DNA of 40,671 nt from Mediterraneibacter glycyrrhizinilyticus (GCF_016902345.1 NZ_JACJLR010000031.1:1-40671); one strand, 5' to 3'; numbered from the stretch's first letter, positions 24,367-32,976 are shown. The notes: generated by a model not told the origin, from the letters alone. Made by a program: numbers and translations.

Positions 24367-24396
24367 CATGGGGGGCTTCCGCAGAAGCCCCTCATG
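24367..24396 (-). other. Hairpin beyond the anti-sigma-like pseudogene
   Basis: A stem with arms GGGGCTT (24372-24378) and AAGCCCC (24385-24391) is extended by CATG on both sides. It lies 18 nt after the stop codon at 24414 on the minus strand and lacks a T-run, so it is a possible weak terminator. Another G/C-rich stem lies at about 24315-24348. Nothing else is visible in 24243-24413. Confidence 0.4.
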
Positions 24397-24413
24397 ATTC
24401 TGGAAGACGCTTC

Positions 24414-25854
24414 TTACTCCGTCACTTTCACCCTTGGATAGGAGTTGGTCATCCCTCCGTACATATCGAAGAATGACAGGTATGCATTGTCGGTGCAGTC
24501 GTCGTCCACGACCCATGCAAAGGTGCATTTCAGCGTTTCGCCGGCGCCGATCTCGGCAAATCGTACATGCTGCTTCTGGTTTTCGGTGGACTGCTGGACG
24601 CTCTGATAGAGAGGCTCGCCTTCCACGCTCAGATCCTGATATGCGGCGGATGCGGACTGTACGTTGAATCTTGCATAGCTTCCGTTCTCATCCTTGCTAA
24701 GATATTCAAGCATCGGGGTGATATATTCCTCTGTGGAAGAATCTCCGGTATTTGTGATCTCTACAGTCGCGACAATGAATTTTGAGTCAGTAGTCTCCAG
24801 ATTTTCTTTGCTGAGGCTGTCACTGGTGGGCGAATACCGTTCATGAGGCTTCAGGGTGCCGTTATCGTTCAGGAGCGGGGCAACGGTGCTGTCATAATCC
24901 GGTACGTAATTCTCCTTCGGGAACTGGTCCAGAGGAAGGGAATCGGCAAGTCTGATGTCAGTTACCTTGAATTCTGTTTTATGATCTTTATCCTGCGGGC
25001 TTGTGATCACATCACCCACATTGTAGAAGAGAGAACTGTCATAGGCTGAGTCAAAATCTGTCGTCTGCTCCTCTTTGATCTTTGCGATCTCCTCATCGTC
25101 AGCATAGGGAACGGTTTCATCTGACATCTGGATATCAAGTCCTTCTGCAACTTTCAGCGCCTCATCGTCGGCGAGATCAGGGCCCTCCAGAAAGACCTGG
25201 ATCATATAGCCGTACTCTTCGTTGGTGAGAACGACATTCCTGACGTATTGTATCATCATCTGTATAGATACTGTCGGAAGAGAACAGATCCACATTCATC
25301 CCTCCGATCTCTATGGTCTTGATGTAGTCGTCTTTGTCTATCTGTGAGGTTGCGCCGCCATCAGTCTGTGACATCAGATAGAGGTCCGCTGCGTTGTGGG
25401 TGATGATGCTCATGCTGCCGTCATTATCGCTGTTATGCCACTGACCTTCATACGCTCCATCCTCCTGGTACTCATATCCTTCCGGAACATAAGTGGGGGA
25501 TGAGGTGACCACATGAGCTTCCTTTGCCTCCGGGTCCACAGAGACATTGTAGGCGAGTGCGCCGTCTTTTTCAGTCAGGTCAACGTTCAGCAGCTGGTTT
25601 ACCGCGAACGCGGTGATTCCAAGCCCTGCAGTCAGCGCGGCAGCCGCTGCGATGGTGACCCATACCTTTTTCTTTTTCATCCGGAACGGGCGCGTTTTCT
25701 GAGAAGCGCTGCCCTTGTTATGTTCTTCCGGGGCGGCTGCGGTCAGTCCGAGCCTGGCATAGGTTTCTTTTATCTTTTCATCCACAGATGCGGGGATGAC
25801 AGCGTCGTTTTTCAGGACCTGTTCCATTTCTTCCTGTGAAAATTCTTTTTTCAA
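24414..25854 (-). pseudogene. Membrane-anchored anti-sigma-like (DUF4367-type) protein, frameshifted
   Basis: Two overlapping minus-strand frames encode one interrupted protein. Part 1 (25177-25854) has an anti-sigma-like cytoplasmic N-terminus (FSQEEMEQVLKNDAVIPASV), one transmembrane segment (VWVTIAAAAALTAGLGITAFAV) and an external domain with PTYVPEGYEYQEDG typical of DUF4367-like proteins. It loses sense after IYTDDD. Part 2 (24414-25295) resumes at QYVRNVVLTNEEYGY and ends with a DUF4352-like beta domain (FIVATVEITNTGDSS). A single +1 shift near 25250-25262, in an ATCATCATC stretch, separates them; restored length is about 480 aa. No sigma factor gene is adjacent. A sequencing error would give the same picture. 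Confidence 0.7.
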
Positions 25855-25921
25855 AATAATTCCTCCTTTCCGGCGGATCTGTGCTGCAGCTTTTTGTGAT
25901 GTTGTTTAAGGGTTACATATA

Positions 25922-25952
25922 TTAGACAGTGCAGGGAGACAAAAAGGTTTCA
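25922..25952 (-). promoter_or_regulatory. Candidate ECF-sigma promoter
   Basis: On the minus strand TGAAAC, extended by CTTTTT, lies at 25947-25952 and GTCTAA at 25922-25927, about 67 nt before the anti-sigma-like gene. Sequence and layout recall ECF promoters of Firmicutes (TGAAAC...CGTC), but the spacing (19 bp between the two motifs, about 18 to the TGTC) is 2 bp or so longer than usual. Confidence 0.35.
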
Positions 25953-26074
25953 TCCAATAAGAATAAAATTCACAGTGACGGTCAGGGGACTGGGGTTTTA
26001 CTGGATATTCCCACAGGGCTCTGGTAAAATGGTGCTAAAAGAAAAACAGAACGGGACGTAAGGAGGAAGGGCAA

Positions 26075-27784
26075 ATGAGAGTCATAGACTTTAAGGATGC
26101 AAAATGCCGCCATTGCTACAAATGTGTCCGCCACTGTGCGGTGAAGGCAATCTCTGTGAGAGACGAGCAGGCGCGCATCATGGTCGATCACTGCATCAAC
26201 TGCGGGAGATGCCTGGAGGTCTGTCCCCAGAATGCAAAAACCTTTGCAAGCGACATGGACCGGGTCAGGGGATATCTGCGCCAGGGCATGAGGACAGTCA
26301 TTTCCATCGCTCCGTCCTATGCGGGAGTGCTGGAATTCGACAGGCCGGGGCAGGTGGTGGATGCTCTGCTGAGGCTGGGATTTTCTGAAGTCCGGGAGAC
26401 AGCGGAGGGAGCTGCACTGGTGACGAACGAGTACAAAAAGCTGGTGCGCTCAGGCGAGATGCCGAATATCATCACCACATGCTGCCCCAGTGTGAATGAC
26501 CTGATCGAGAAGTATTATCCGGACTGTGCCAGGCTGATGGCGCCTGTCGTGTCCCCCATGATCGCCCACGGGCGTTACATAAAGAAACTCTATGGACCGG
26601 ACGTGAAAGTGGTTTTCCTGGGGCCTTGTATCGCTAAAAAACAGGAGGCGGCAGGAGACGAGCGGGTGGCAGGCGCAGTGGACGCGATCCTTACCTTCGA
26701 AGAGCTCGCTGTCTGGCTGAAGGAAGCCGGGATCGATCTTCACACCTGTGAGGATCAGCCCATGGGAAATCCGGACCCGAAGATCAACCGCCTGTATCCG
26801 GTCAGCGGCGGCGTGATCCAGTCTGTCATCACAGAGGAGGATGCTGACGGTTACCACAAGGTGTTCGTGGACGGGCTGGAGAACTGTATGGAGATGCTGG
26901 AATGTCTTGAGAGGGGAGAGCTGGACTACTGCTTTATTGAGGCGAATGTCTGCGAGGGCGGCTGCGCAAAAGGTCCTGCATCCGCCCGCTGGAACACTTC
27001 CTATGTGAAGACGAAGGTGAAGATCGAGAACGGGGTCTCCTACAGAGCAGCCCGTGACCTTCCGGATATGAGCACGCAGGAACTGGCAAAGAAGTTCGGG
27101 AACCGGGGGCTGGCTGACCGGATGCCCTCTGAGGAGCAGATCCGGAAGATCCTGATGTCTACGGGGAAATATTCGAAAGAGGACGAGCTGAACTGCGGTG
27201 CCTGTGGGTACTCTACATGCCGGGAGAAAGCCATTGCCGTGTTCCAGGGGAAAGCGGAAGTCACCATGTGTATGCCGTATGCCCTGACCCAGGCGGAGTC
27301 CATGTCCAATGTGGTCATGGACATGACGCCGAATATGATCTTCGTTATCGGAAATGACATGCGGATCCTGGACTGCAACCGGAAAGGACAGGAACTTCTT
27401 GGCGTGGGACATGACGAAGCGGTGAAGAGATATATTTTTGAGTTCATCGAAGCGGACGATATCGAGAGCGCGCTCCTTACCAGAGAGCCGGTGTTCCACC
27501 GGAAGATCCGGCTGAACAAGGACAGGATTGTGGCGGAGGAGACCATCGTCTACATTGAAAACCTGGACGCTGTTCTGGTCCTGTTTCAGGATGTGACCAG
27601 GGAAGAGAAGATAAAAGAGCAGCATTACAACCTGAAAATGGAGACAGTGGAGATGGCTCAGAAGGTCATTGAGAAACAGATGATGGTGGCTCAGGAGATC
27701 GCGGGACTTCTCGGTGAGACCACAGCGGAGACAAAGGTGACGCTGACAAAGCTGAGGGATTCTATCCTGAACGAGGAAGAGTGA
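26075..27784 (+). CDS. hydS: Sensory [FeFe] hydrogenase HydS with PAS domain (group C type)
   Basis: A 569-residue putative H2/redox sensor. It has two ferredoxin [4Fe-4S] motifs (C11/14/17/21 and C40/43/46/50) and an H-cluster domain at about 75-320 with L1 TTCCPSV (C136, C137), L2 FLGPCIAKKQE (C185) and L3 IEANVCEGGCAKG (C293, C297). A PF04060 Fe-S motif follows (C374/377/382/399), then a PAS domain at about 405-510 (MTPNMIFVIGNDMRILDCNRKGQELLG) and a C-terminal helical segment. This architecture is that of group C hydrogenases, usually encoded with phosphatases or kinases. AAGGAGGAAGGG precedes ATG 26075; the PP2C gene follows after 10 bp. Confidence 0.92.
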   Translation: MRVIDFKDAKCRHCYKCVRHCAVKAISVRDEQARIMVDHCINCGRCLEVCPQNAKTFASDMDRVRGYLRQGMRTVISIAPSYAGVLEFDRPGQVVDALLRLGFSEVRETAEGAALVTNEYKKLVRSGEMPNIITTCCPSVNDLIEKYYPDCARLMAPVVSPMIAHGRYIKKLYGPDVKVVFLGPCIAKKQEAAGDERVAGAVDAILTFEELAVWLKEAGIDLHTCEDQPMGNPDPKINRLYPVSGGVIQSVITEEDADGYHKVFVDGLENCMEMLECLERGELDYCFIEANVCEGGCAKGPASARWNTSYVKTKVKIENGVSYRAARDLPDMSTQELAKKFGNRGLADRMPSEEQIRKILMSTGKYSKEDELNCGACGYSTCREKAIAVFQGKAEVTMCMPYALTQAESMSNVVMDMTPNMIFVIGNDMRILDCNRKGQELLGVGHDEAVKRYIFEFIEADDIESALLTREPVFHRKIRLNKDRIVAEETIVYIENLDAVLVLFQDVTREEKIKEQHYNLKMETVEMAQKVIEKQMMVAQEIAGLLGETTAETKVTLTKLRDSILNEEE

Positions 27785-27794
27785 GGAGAGGGAT

Positions 27795-28970
27795 ATGAGT
27801 TTTAGTATTGATGTGTCCTGGAAGAGCCTGAACAAGTATGAGGAGGAACTGTGCGGCGACAAGGTTGAGGTGCTCAGAACAGAAGACTCTGACATCGTGA
27901 TCCTTGCTGACGGCATGGGCAGCGGGGTGAAGGCAAACATCCTTGCCACGCTGACGTCCAAGATCCTGGGGACTATGCTGCGGGAAGGCGCTTCCATCGA
28001 GTCCTGTGTGGAGACAGTTGCCAAGACGCTTCCCATCTGCAGGGTGCGTAAAGTCGCTTACGCCACCTTCAGCATCCTCCAGATCTTTCACAGCGGCGAG
28101 GCGTATCTGGCCGAGTTTGACAACCCTTCCTGTGTGTTCATCCGGGACGGGAAAATCATAGATTACCCCTACGGGATCCGGGAGATCGAGGGGAAAAAAG
28201 TTCATGAATACCGTTTCCGGATCAAGAAGAACGACTGTTTCATCCTGATGAGCGACGGGGTGATCTATGCCGGAGCAGGTTCCATCCTGAATCTTCAGGG
28301 CTGGACCTGGAAGGCGATGTCCGAGTATGCGTTGAAGTGTACCAAGAAGACGCTGTCCGCTTCCCGGCTGACAATGATGCTCAGTCAGGCATGCGATGAA
28401 TTGTACGAGGAAAAGCCGGGAGACGACACGACTGTGGCGGTGGTGAGAGTGATCGAGCGCCGTGTGGTCAGCATCTTCACAGGGCCTCCGGCAAAAAAAG
28501 AGGATGATGAGAGGATCGTGCGGGATTTTATGCATGGAGAAGGGAAAAAAGTCATCTCCGGGGGGACCAGCGCCAACATTGCGGCAAGGATCCTGGGCAA
28601 AGAGATCACGACAAAGGTTGATACGGCAAATCCCGATGTCCCTCCCATGGCGGTGATCGACGGGATCGACCTTGTGACAGAGGGGGTCCTCACCCTTGGG
28701 AAATGCCTGAAGCTTCTGAAGAAATATGTCAGGGGAGAATTTGACGCGGAATTCTTTGACGAGCTGGACGCCGACAATGGCGCTTCCTGTCTGGCAAGAC
28801 TCCTGATCGAAGAGTGTACGGAACTGAACCTCTTTGTGGGGACTGCGGTAAACAACGCCCATAAAGAGAGTGAGCTTAACTTTGACCTCAGCATGAGGCA
28901 GAATCTGGTGGAACAGCTTGTGCGGACTGCGGAAGAGATGGAGAAGAAAGTGACGGTGAGGTATTACTGA
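27795..28970 (+). CDS. PP2C/SpoIIE-type serine phosphatase with an extra C-terminal domain
   Basis: A 391-residue protein. Residues about 1-220 form a PP2C-like phosphatase domain with the metal-binding motifs ILADGMGSG, FILMSDGV and GDDTTVAVVR. Residues about 230-391 (GPPAKKEDDERIVRDFMHGEGKKVISGGTSANIAARILG ... TAVNNAHKESELNFDLSMRQ) are a separate domain that I do not recognise. It is co-transcribed with hydS (10-bp gap), so the PAS-linked hydrogenase probably controls dephosphorylation of a Ser/Thr protein; the target is unknown. Its stop codon lies within palindrome copy C. Confidence 0.9.
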   Translation: MSFSIDVSWKSLNKYEEELCGDKVEVLRTEDSDIVILADGMGSGVKANILATLTSKILGTMLREGASIESCVETVAKTLPICRVRKVAYATFSILQIFHSGEAYLAEFDNPSCVFIRDGKIIDYPYGIREIEGKKVHEYRFRIKKNDCFILMSDGVIYAGAGSILNLQGWTWKAMSEYALKCTKKTLSASRLTMMLSQACDELYEEKPGDDTTVAVVRVIERRVVSIFTGPPAKKEDDERIVRDFMHGEGKKVISGGTSANIAARILGKEITTKVDTANPDVPPMAVIDGIDLVTEGVLTLGKCLKLLKKYVRGEFDAEFFDELDADNGASCLARLLIEECTELNLFVGTAVNNAHKESELNFDLSMRQNLVEQLVRTAEEMEKKVTVRYY

Positions 28971-29147
28971 GATCTGCGGAGAAGGGCGTTCGCCGGAGAG
29001 GTGTGCTGCCGTCGGACACGTTCTCACTCGGAAAACAATGCAGCGGACACGTAAGAGCGTAAAGGACACGCTCTAAGTGCCGGCATTGTTTTAACGGCCC
29101 TCCGGCAGCACACCTCTCCGGCTGGGCGCATCCGGCCGGCAGATCTC
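28969..29147. repeat. Convergent-junction palindrome, copy C
   Basis: A 179-bp imperfect palindrome. The outer ends GAGATCTGC (28969-28977) and GCAGATCTC (29139-29147) include the PP2C stop codon. Inner arms are CCGGAGAGGTGTGCTGCCG and its complement. The core stem AAAACAATGC (29032-29041) pairs with GCATTGTTTT (29083-29092), with an AGAGCG/CGCTCT stem above it. It lies in the PP2C / permease convergent junction and is closest to copy D. Confidence 0.78.
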
Positions 29148-29250
29148 GAAATGCCGGACCGTCTGGGAGGGGCGCGTGCGGGACGCACGCTGCCTCCCGG
29201 GGAACCCCCTCCGGGAGGGGAAATTTGTTGGTTGGAATGCCTGAGTTTTT

Positions 29251-29338
29251 AGTATTTTCTTAGCTTTCGGAACGGAGCCGGAGCTCACGCCCTCTCCTGC
29301 GAATACGTGTTCCAGGACCTTACTCCGCAGTTTTCGGA
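29251..29338. repeat. Diverged relative of the right arm of the large inverted repeat
   Basis: From AGTATTTT (29251) to TTTTCGGA (29331-29338) this segment aligns by eye with 37667-37760, with shared blocks GGAACGGA, CGCCC-CTCT, AATACGT and GTTTTCGGA. The facing left arm is not evident here; instead G/C-rich hairpins occupy 29164-29219. The 28971-29377 gap otherwise holds only copy C. Confidence 0.5.
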
Positions 29339-29377
29339 CCCCTTTCATCTGAAAGTCCCGGTCCTCCCGCCGGGGCA

Positions 29378-31495
29378 TCAAAAGGAATATCCATAGAAGT
29401 TTCCGTCTTTGTAATAGATATTGACATAGTCCATGGAAGCGGATCCAAGATCCAGGAGTCCGTTGTAGTATCCGTCGAGCTGATCCAGCATAAGGATGAT
29501 GTCTTCCTCTGAGGTGACGGTGATATCGGTTGAATAATCGTAATCTTCCCGCTCAGCTGTGCTGGAAAGAGCCTGGAGCATATCATCGTAGCTGCCGCTG
29601 TCAATGGTTGTGCGCGACAGGGAGAGTGTGATGGAGGACACATCTGCGGGATCGATCTCTGCGTGTACAGGATATCCATATTCCTGGAGCAGTGCCAGTG
29701 TATCGGCATACTCGGGATAGATGTACAGCATGGGGAGAGAAATCAGGTTTCCGGCACTGCTGTATGACTTGTCTGTGGTGAGAGCGTCTGTTTCTGTCAT
29801 GCTTTCCGGATAAGGGAGATCCACGATCAGTTCGCCGATCGGCTTTCCGTTGATCAGGGTATCTGCGCTCACTTTCATGACATCATTTTCGTACGCGTCG
29901 AGAAGAGCATCCCTCTGCTGTTTGTTCAGGTCCATATTTGTGCTCTGGCCGCAGATATCGCTGAGCTGCAGAGAAACAACCTTGTCCCGGTCAATGTGGA
30001 ATACGGGGAAGAGCTGTTTTCTGTAGCTCTCATTTTCCAGAAGCTGCTCCAGCGTTTCCGCCGTCTCCTCCTGAGATGCGGCGTACTGTCTCAGGACGGT
30101 CCGCCCTCCTGAGAGACTGTAACGGAAGATGACGGGCAGATATCCCTCCGGGATGTCGGTTTCATCGGGTGTGTAGAATTGGTCCGGTGTGATACCTTCC
30201 TTCAGATTTTGTATCCCGGACCGGGCCAGATCACGGACCAGGTCCATGTTTTCTTCCGGCACATAGTATCCGAGAGAGGATTCCGACGGAAACTCAGTGT
30301 CCGGGTAAGAAAAATAGCTGGAGAAAGAGTCCGGATAAAAGCTGATGCCCTCAAGCCTGTCTTCATCAGGCAGATACGTGTCATAGCCCAGCAGGTCAAA
30401 CCGGAAGATGCACAGGATGGCAAGGACGGCGCCCACGGAGATCAGCGAAGAGCGCCAGCCTTTCAGCAGCAGCCGAAGATCCATTGTGTACAGAAACTCA
30501 ATGATGGCGCAGATGACCAGAGCGGCAATGAGGCTCATCAGGCAGATCCAGCTGCTGTCTGTGATGCCGATCAGTGTCTGAGCCATGAGACCTGCAAACA
30601 GTGCGCCAGGGATACAGATGACCACTTTGACGACCGGTGAGATCACAGGGAAAGCTACGGTATTTCCAGCAGCCTCGGAGGGATAGATCCGATAAAGGAG
30701 CAGTGCGGCTGCGGTCAGCACTGCGGTCAGGATGACTGCGGCGGCTGCTAGGGAGATGCTGAATTCTCCGCTGCTGCTCTGGGAGATCAGTGCGGAAAAA
30801 ATCCCAAGAGGCGACAGGTAATCCGCAAGCCTCTGCGACAGAGGCGTCTCCACTGTGTAATAGCTTTCAAAAAATGCCGTCTGAAGCGAGGAGAGCAGGA
30901 AAAGCATCATGAACGGCAGCACGATGACGACAAGTGAGGCGAACAGCCCGATGGCGGTCCGCCCGGTCAGCATGACGGCAAAGACACATGAAGTATAGAT
31001 GACGAGCCAGGCCAGGATCCCGCCCAGCACTGCAAATGCACAGGAAACAGCAAGTTCCGGAGACAGGATCCCCCTGGAGGCGCCTGCCGCCATGATCAGC
31101 GCGGAGCAGATCACATAGGGAACAAGGAACATGAGCAGCCCGGACAGATATACTGCCGCAAACAGGCGGGTGCGTTTCACCGGAAGAGAATGGTAAAGGT
31201 CCAGTTTCTCTCTGGAGTGGACGTAGCCGAAGCCGGTCAGTGCCAGAAGGACCGCCAGCGCCCCGATTCCCGCTGCCAAGACAGGAACATTGCCTCCGTT
31301 GAACAATCCCGGAAAGTAACTGATAAGATAGGCGCGCTCACCGGAACCGGGTGTGAGCCTGGAAAACGTGCTCAGATAAAGTATGGTATACACCGGCATC
31401 ATGAGCACAAGAACGATGCACGACAATGCGGCGGCCCATCCTCTGTGTCGGATGTCCTCGCGGATCAGTTTAATGCAGGAAATCTTTAATGTCAT
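29378..31495 (-). CDS. ABC-2-like transporter permease with large extracytoplasmic domain
   Basis: A 705-residue membrane protein. About nine hydrophobic segments occupy residues 20-360, followed by a soluble, probably external domain of about 330 residues rich in Tyr, Ser and Asp. The segment HSREKLDLYHSLPVKRTRLFAAVYLSG between the early helices is typical of ABC-2/YtrC-type permeases encoded with GntR regulators. The substrate is unknown; antimicrobial peptide export or cell-envelope stress is the usual context for such operons. ATG 31495 has GGAGG upstream inside the end of the ATPase gene (26-bp overlap). Confidence 0.85.
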   Translation of the reverse strand: MTLKISCIKLIREDIRHRGWAAALSCIVLVLMMPVYTILYLSTFSRLTPGSGERAYLISYFPGLFNGGNVPVLAAGIGALAVLLALTGFGYVHSREKLDLYHSLPVKRTRLFAAVYLSGLLMFLVPYVICSALIMAAGASRGILSPELAVSCAFAVLGGILAWLVIYTSCVFAVMLTGRTAIGLFASLVVIVLPFMMLFLLSSLQTAFFESYYTVETPLSQRLADYLSPLGIFSALISQSSSGEFSISLAAAAVILTAVLTAAALLLYRIYPSEAAGNTVAFPVISPVVKVVICIPGALFAGLMAQTLIGITDSSWICLMSLIAALVICAIIEFLYTMDLRLLLKGWRSSLISVGAVLAILCIFRFDLLGYDTYLPDEDRLEGISFYPDSFSSYFSYPDTEFPSESSLGYYVPEENMDLVRDLARSGIQNLKEGITPDQFYTPDETDIPEGYLPVIFRYSLSGGRTVLRQYAASQEETAETLEQLLENESYRKQLFPVFHIDRDKVVSLQLSDICGQSTNMDLNKQQRDALLDAYENDVMKVSADTLINGKPIGELIVDLPYPESMTETDALTTDKSYSSAGNLISLPMLYIYPEYADTLALLQEYGYPVHAEIDPADVSSITLSLSRTTIDSGSYDDMLQALSSTAEREDYDYSTDITVTSEEDIILMLDQLDGYYNGLLDLGSASMDYVNIYYKDGNFYGYSF

Positions 31496-32372
31496 AACCG
31501 GCAACCTCCGTTTCGCTGATAAATATTTCTTCAAGGGTAAGGGGCAGGACCTCCGCAAACAGCGGTTCCTGTGCCTGTACGAGCTCCAGCACCTGGGAAC
31601 GGTCTCCCCGCACGGTCAGTGTCAGCAGGGAACCGGTGCGTTCCATCCGGAGGATCCGCAGGCTGCGGATGAGTGCCTGCTCCCGGTGGGGATCCGGAAC
31701 AACGCACTGGAGCTTGCAGATGGAGCACTTGATCTGATCCAGATCCTGGGTGAGAAGCAGCTTCCCCTGGTGAAGGAGTCCGATACTGTCACAGATATCT
31801 TCCAGTTCCCTCAGATTGTGAGAGGAGATCACGGGAGTGAAATCCCGGTTCATGATCTCAGAAGCAAACAGGCTTTTCACCGCCTGGCGTACCACCGGGT
31901 CCAGACCATCAAAGGTCTCGTCGCAGAGAAGATATTTGGTACCGGAGCAGAGACCCAGCAGGATCGAGACCTGTTTCTTCATCCCTTTGGAAAAAGAACT
32001 GATCCTGCGCTTTGGCTCCAGTTTGAATTTTCCCGTCAGAGAGTCAAAGAGCTTCTGATTGAAATTCGGGTAGATCATCATATAATAATCCCGCATCTGG
32101 CGGATATCGGCGTTCGGGAAATAATAGGGAGTATCAGACAGAAAGCAGATCTGCGATTTCACCTCCGGGTTTTCGTATACCGCCTTACCGTCTGCCAGGA
32201 TCTCTCCGCTGTCAGGGCGGACGATACCGGAGATCATGCGCAGCAGGGTGCTCTTTCCGGCCCCGTTGGAACCGATCATGCCGAACACCATGCCTTCCCG
32301 GATGGAACCGGATATATGATCAATGGCGTGGATGTCACGGAATGTTTTGTCAAGGTTTTTCAGTTCGATCAT
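31470..32372 (-). CDS. ABC transporter ATP-binding protein (YtrB-like)
   Basis: A 300-residue cytoplasmic ATPase. Walker A is GSNGAGKSTLLRMISG. The signature loop is diverged (ISSFSKGMKKQVSILLGLC, with FSKGMKKQ in place of LSGGQ). Walker B is KYLLCDETFDGLDP, and the switch His is in VISSHNLRELEDICD. The C-terminal 90 residues are an accessory domain. SKGMKKQ signatures are common in ABC-2 exporters of this class. The start at 32372 follows GGAGGACAAC inside the gntR end (23-bp overlap). Confidence 0.92.
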   Translation of the reverse strand: MIELKNLDKTFRDIHAIDHISGSIREGMVFGMIGSNGAGKSTLLRMISGIVRPDSGEILADGKAVYENPEVKSQICFLSDTPYYFPNADIRQMRDYYMMIYPNFNQKLFDSLTGKFKLEPKRRISSFSKGMKKQVSILLGLCSGTKYLLCDETFDGLDPVVRQAVKSLFASEIMNRDFTPVISSHNLRELEDICDSIGLLHQGKLLLTQDLDQIKCSICKLQCVVPDPHREQALIRSLRILRMERTGSLLTLTVRGDRSQVLELVQAQEPLFAEVLPLTLEEIFISETEVAGYDIKDFLH

Positions 32373-32745
32373 CCGAGTTGTCCTCCTTCCCGTACAGCCT
32401 GTCAAGGACTGCGCTGTATTCTGAGCGAGAGACGCCCATTTCTTTCCCGCAGGAGAGGAGACGCTCTGCCTCTTTCAAAATGTTCTTTTTTTTCTGCTCT
32501 GCCAGCGCAGTGATGTCCGACACATAATTTCCTCTGCCCTTGACAGAATAGATATAACCCTGCTGTTCCAGAAACGAATATGCTTTCTGTATGGTATTGG
32601 GGTTGATGGACAGTTCTACTGCAAGGGAGCGGACCGACGGCATCTGCCGGTCCGGCGGAAGGACACCGCGCAGGATCAGTGTCTGGAAACGTTCTGCGAT
32701 CTGCTCGTACAGGGGCAGTTTACTCTGGTAATCAATGGTGATCAT
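32350..32745 (-). CDS. GntR-family regulator, YtrA subfamily
   Basis: A 131-residue repressor. The winged helix-turn-helix spans about residues 10-78 (LPLYEQIAERFQTLILRGVLP, MPSVRSLAVELSINPNTIQKAYSFLEQQGYIYSVKGRGNYV). A short C-terminal helical dimerisation tail of about 50 residues is characteristic of YtrA-type GntR proteins, which lack a large ligand domain. It is the first gene of a three-gene operon with the ABC ATPase and permease. A strong palindrome lies 31 nt upstream of its start codon, so autorepression is likely. Confidence 0.93.
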   Translation of the reverse strand: MITIDYQSKLPLYEQIAERFQTLILRGVLPPDRQMPSVRSLAVELSINPNTIQKAYSFLEQQGYIYSVKGRGNYVSDITALAEQKKKNILKEAERLLSCGKEMGVSRSEYSAVLDRLYGKEDNSDDRTEKP

Positions 32746-32775
32746 ATCATCCCTCTTCTCTGTGATGAGTGTTTT

Positions 32776-32802
32776 AACTGTACTAATATAAATAGTACAG
32801 TT
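32776..32802 (-). promoter_or_regulatory. Operator palindrome of the GntR-ABC operon
   Basis: Perfect 10-bp arms AACTGTACTA (32776-32785) and TAGTACAGTT (32793-32802) surround an A/T spacer of 7 bp, with partial symmetry continuing outward (GTGTT...AACAC). The minus-strand -10 lies in the centre (TATATT), so binding of the GntR dimer would block transcription. Confidence 0.7.
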
Positions 32803-32882
32803 AGAGTAACACAGAACGGGCAGGCTGTCAATATATTCCGGGCTCAGGACCAGACACGGGACTTTCTTTTAAAGAAAAAGAC

Positions 32883-32911
32883 TTGTAGATACCGGGGTTT
32901 AGTGGTATCAT
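32883..32911 (+). promoter_or_regulatory. Promoter of the folate operon
   Basis: TTGTAG (32883-32888) and TATCAT (32906-32911) are separated by 17 bp. The same hexamer pair, with an 18-bp spacer, occurs before the LysR gene. The leader to the folC start is about 60 nt. Confidence 0.55.
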
Positions 32912-32919
32912 GGACGCTG

Positions 32920-32938
32920 ATGCAAAACTGTTTTGCAT
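32920..32938 (+). promoter_or_regulatory. Palindrome in the folate operon leader
   Basis: ATGCAAAA (32920-32927) and TTTTGCAT (32931-32938) flank CTG, just downstream of the predicted transcription start. It could be a repressor operator or a small RNA hairpin. The leader is too short for a tetrahydrofolate riboswitch. Confidence 0.4.
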
Positions 32939-32976
32939 GATACATGAGAACTGAACAGAGAAAGGAAACGAAGAAC

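Noticed and set aside
26450..28036. 528-residue minus-strand frame
   Set aside because: It runs antisense across hydS and the PP2C gene, is rich in His, Leu and Arg without domain features, and is a frame shadow of high-G+C coding DNA.
29091..29381. 96-residue minus-strand frame between PP2C and the permease
   Set aside because: It covers repeat sequence and G/C-rich hairpins, has no ribosome site, and is rich in Arg, Pro and Ser like non-coding translation.
32803..32976. Tetrahydrofolate riboswitch before folC
   Set aside because: The predicted leader is only about 60 nt and lacks the expected multi-stem arrangement.
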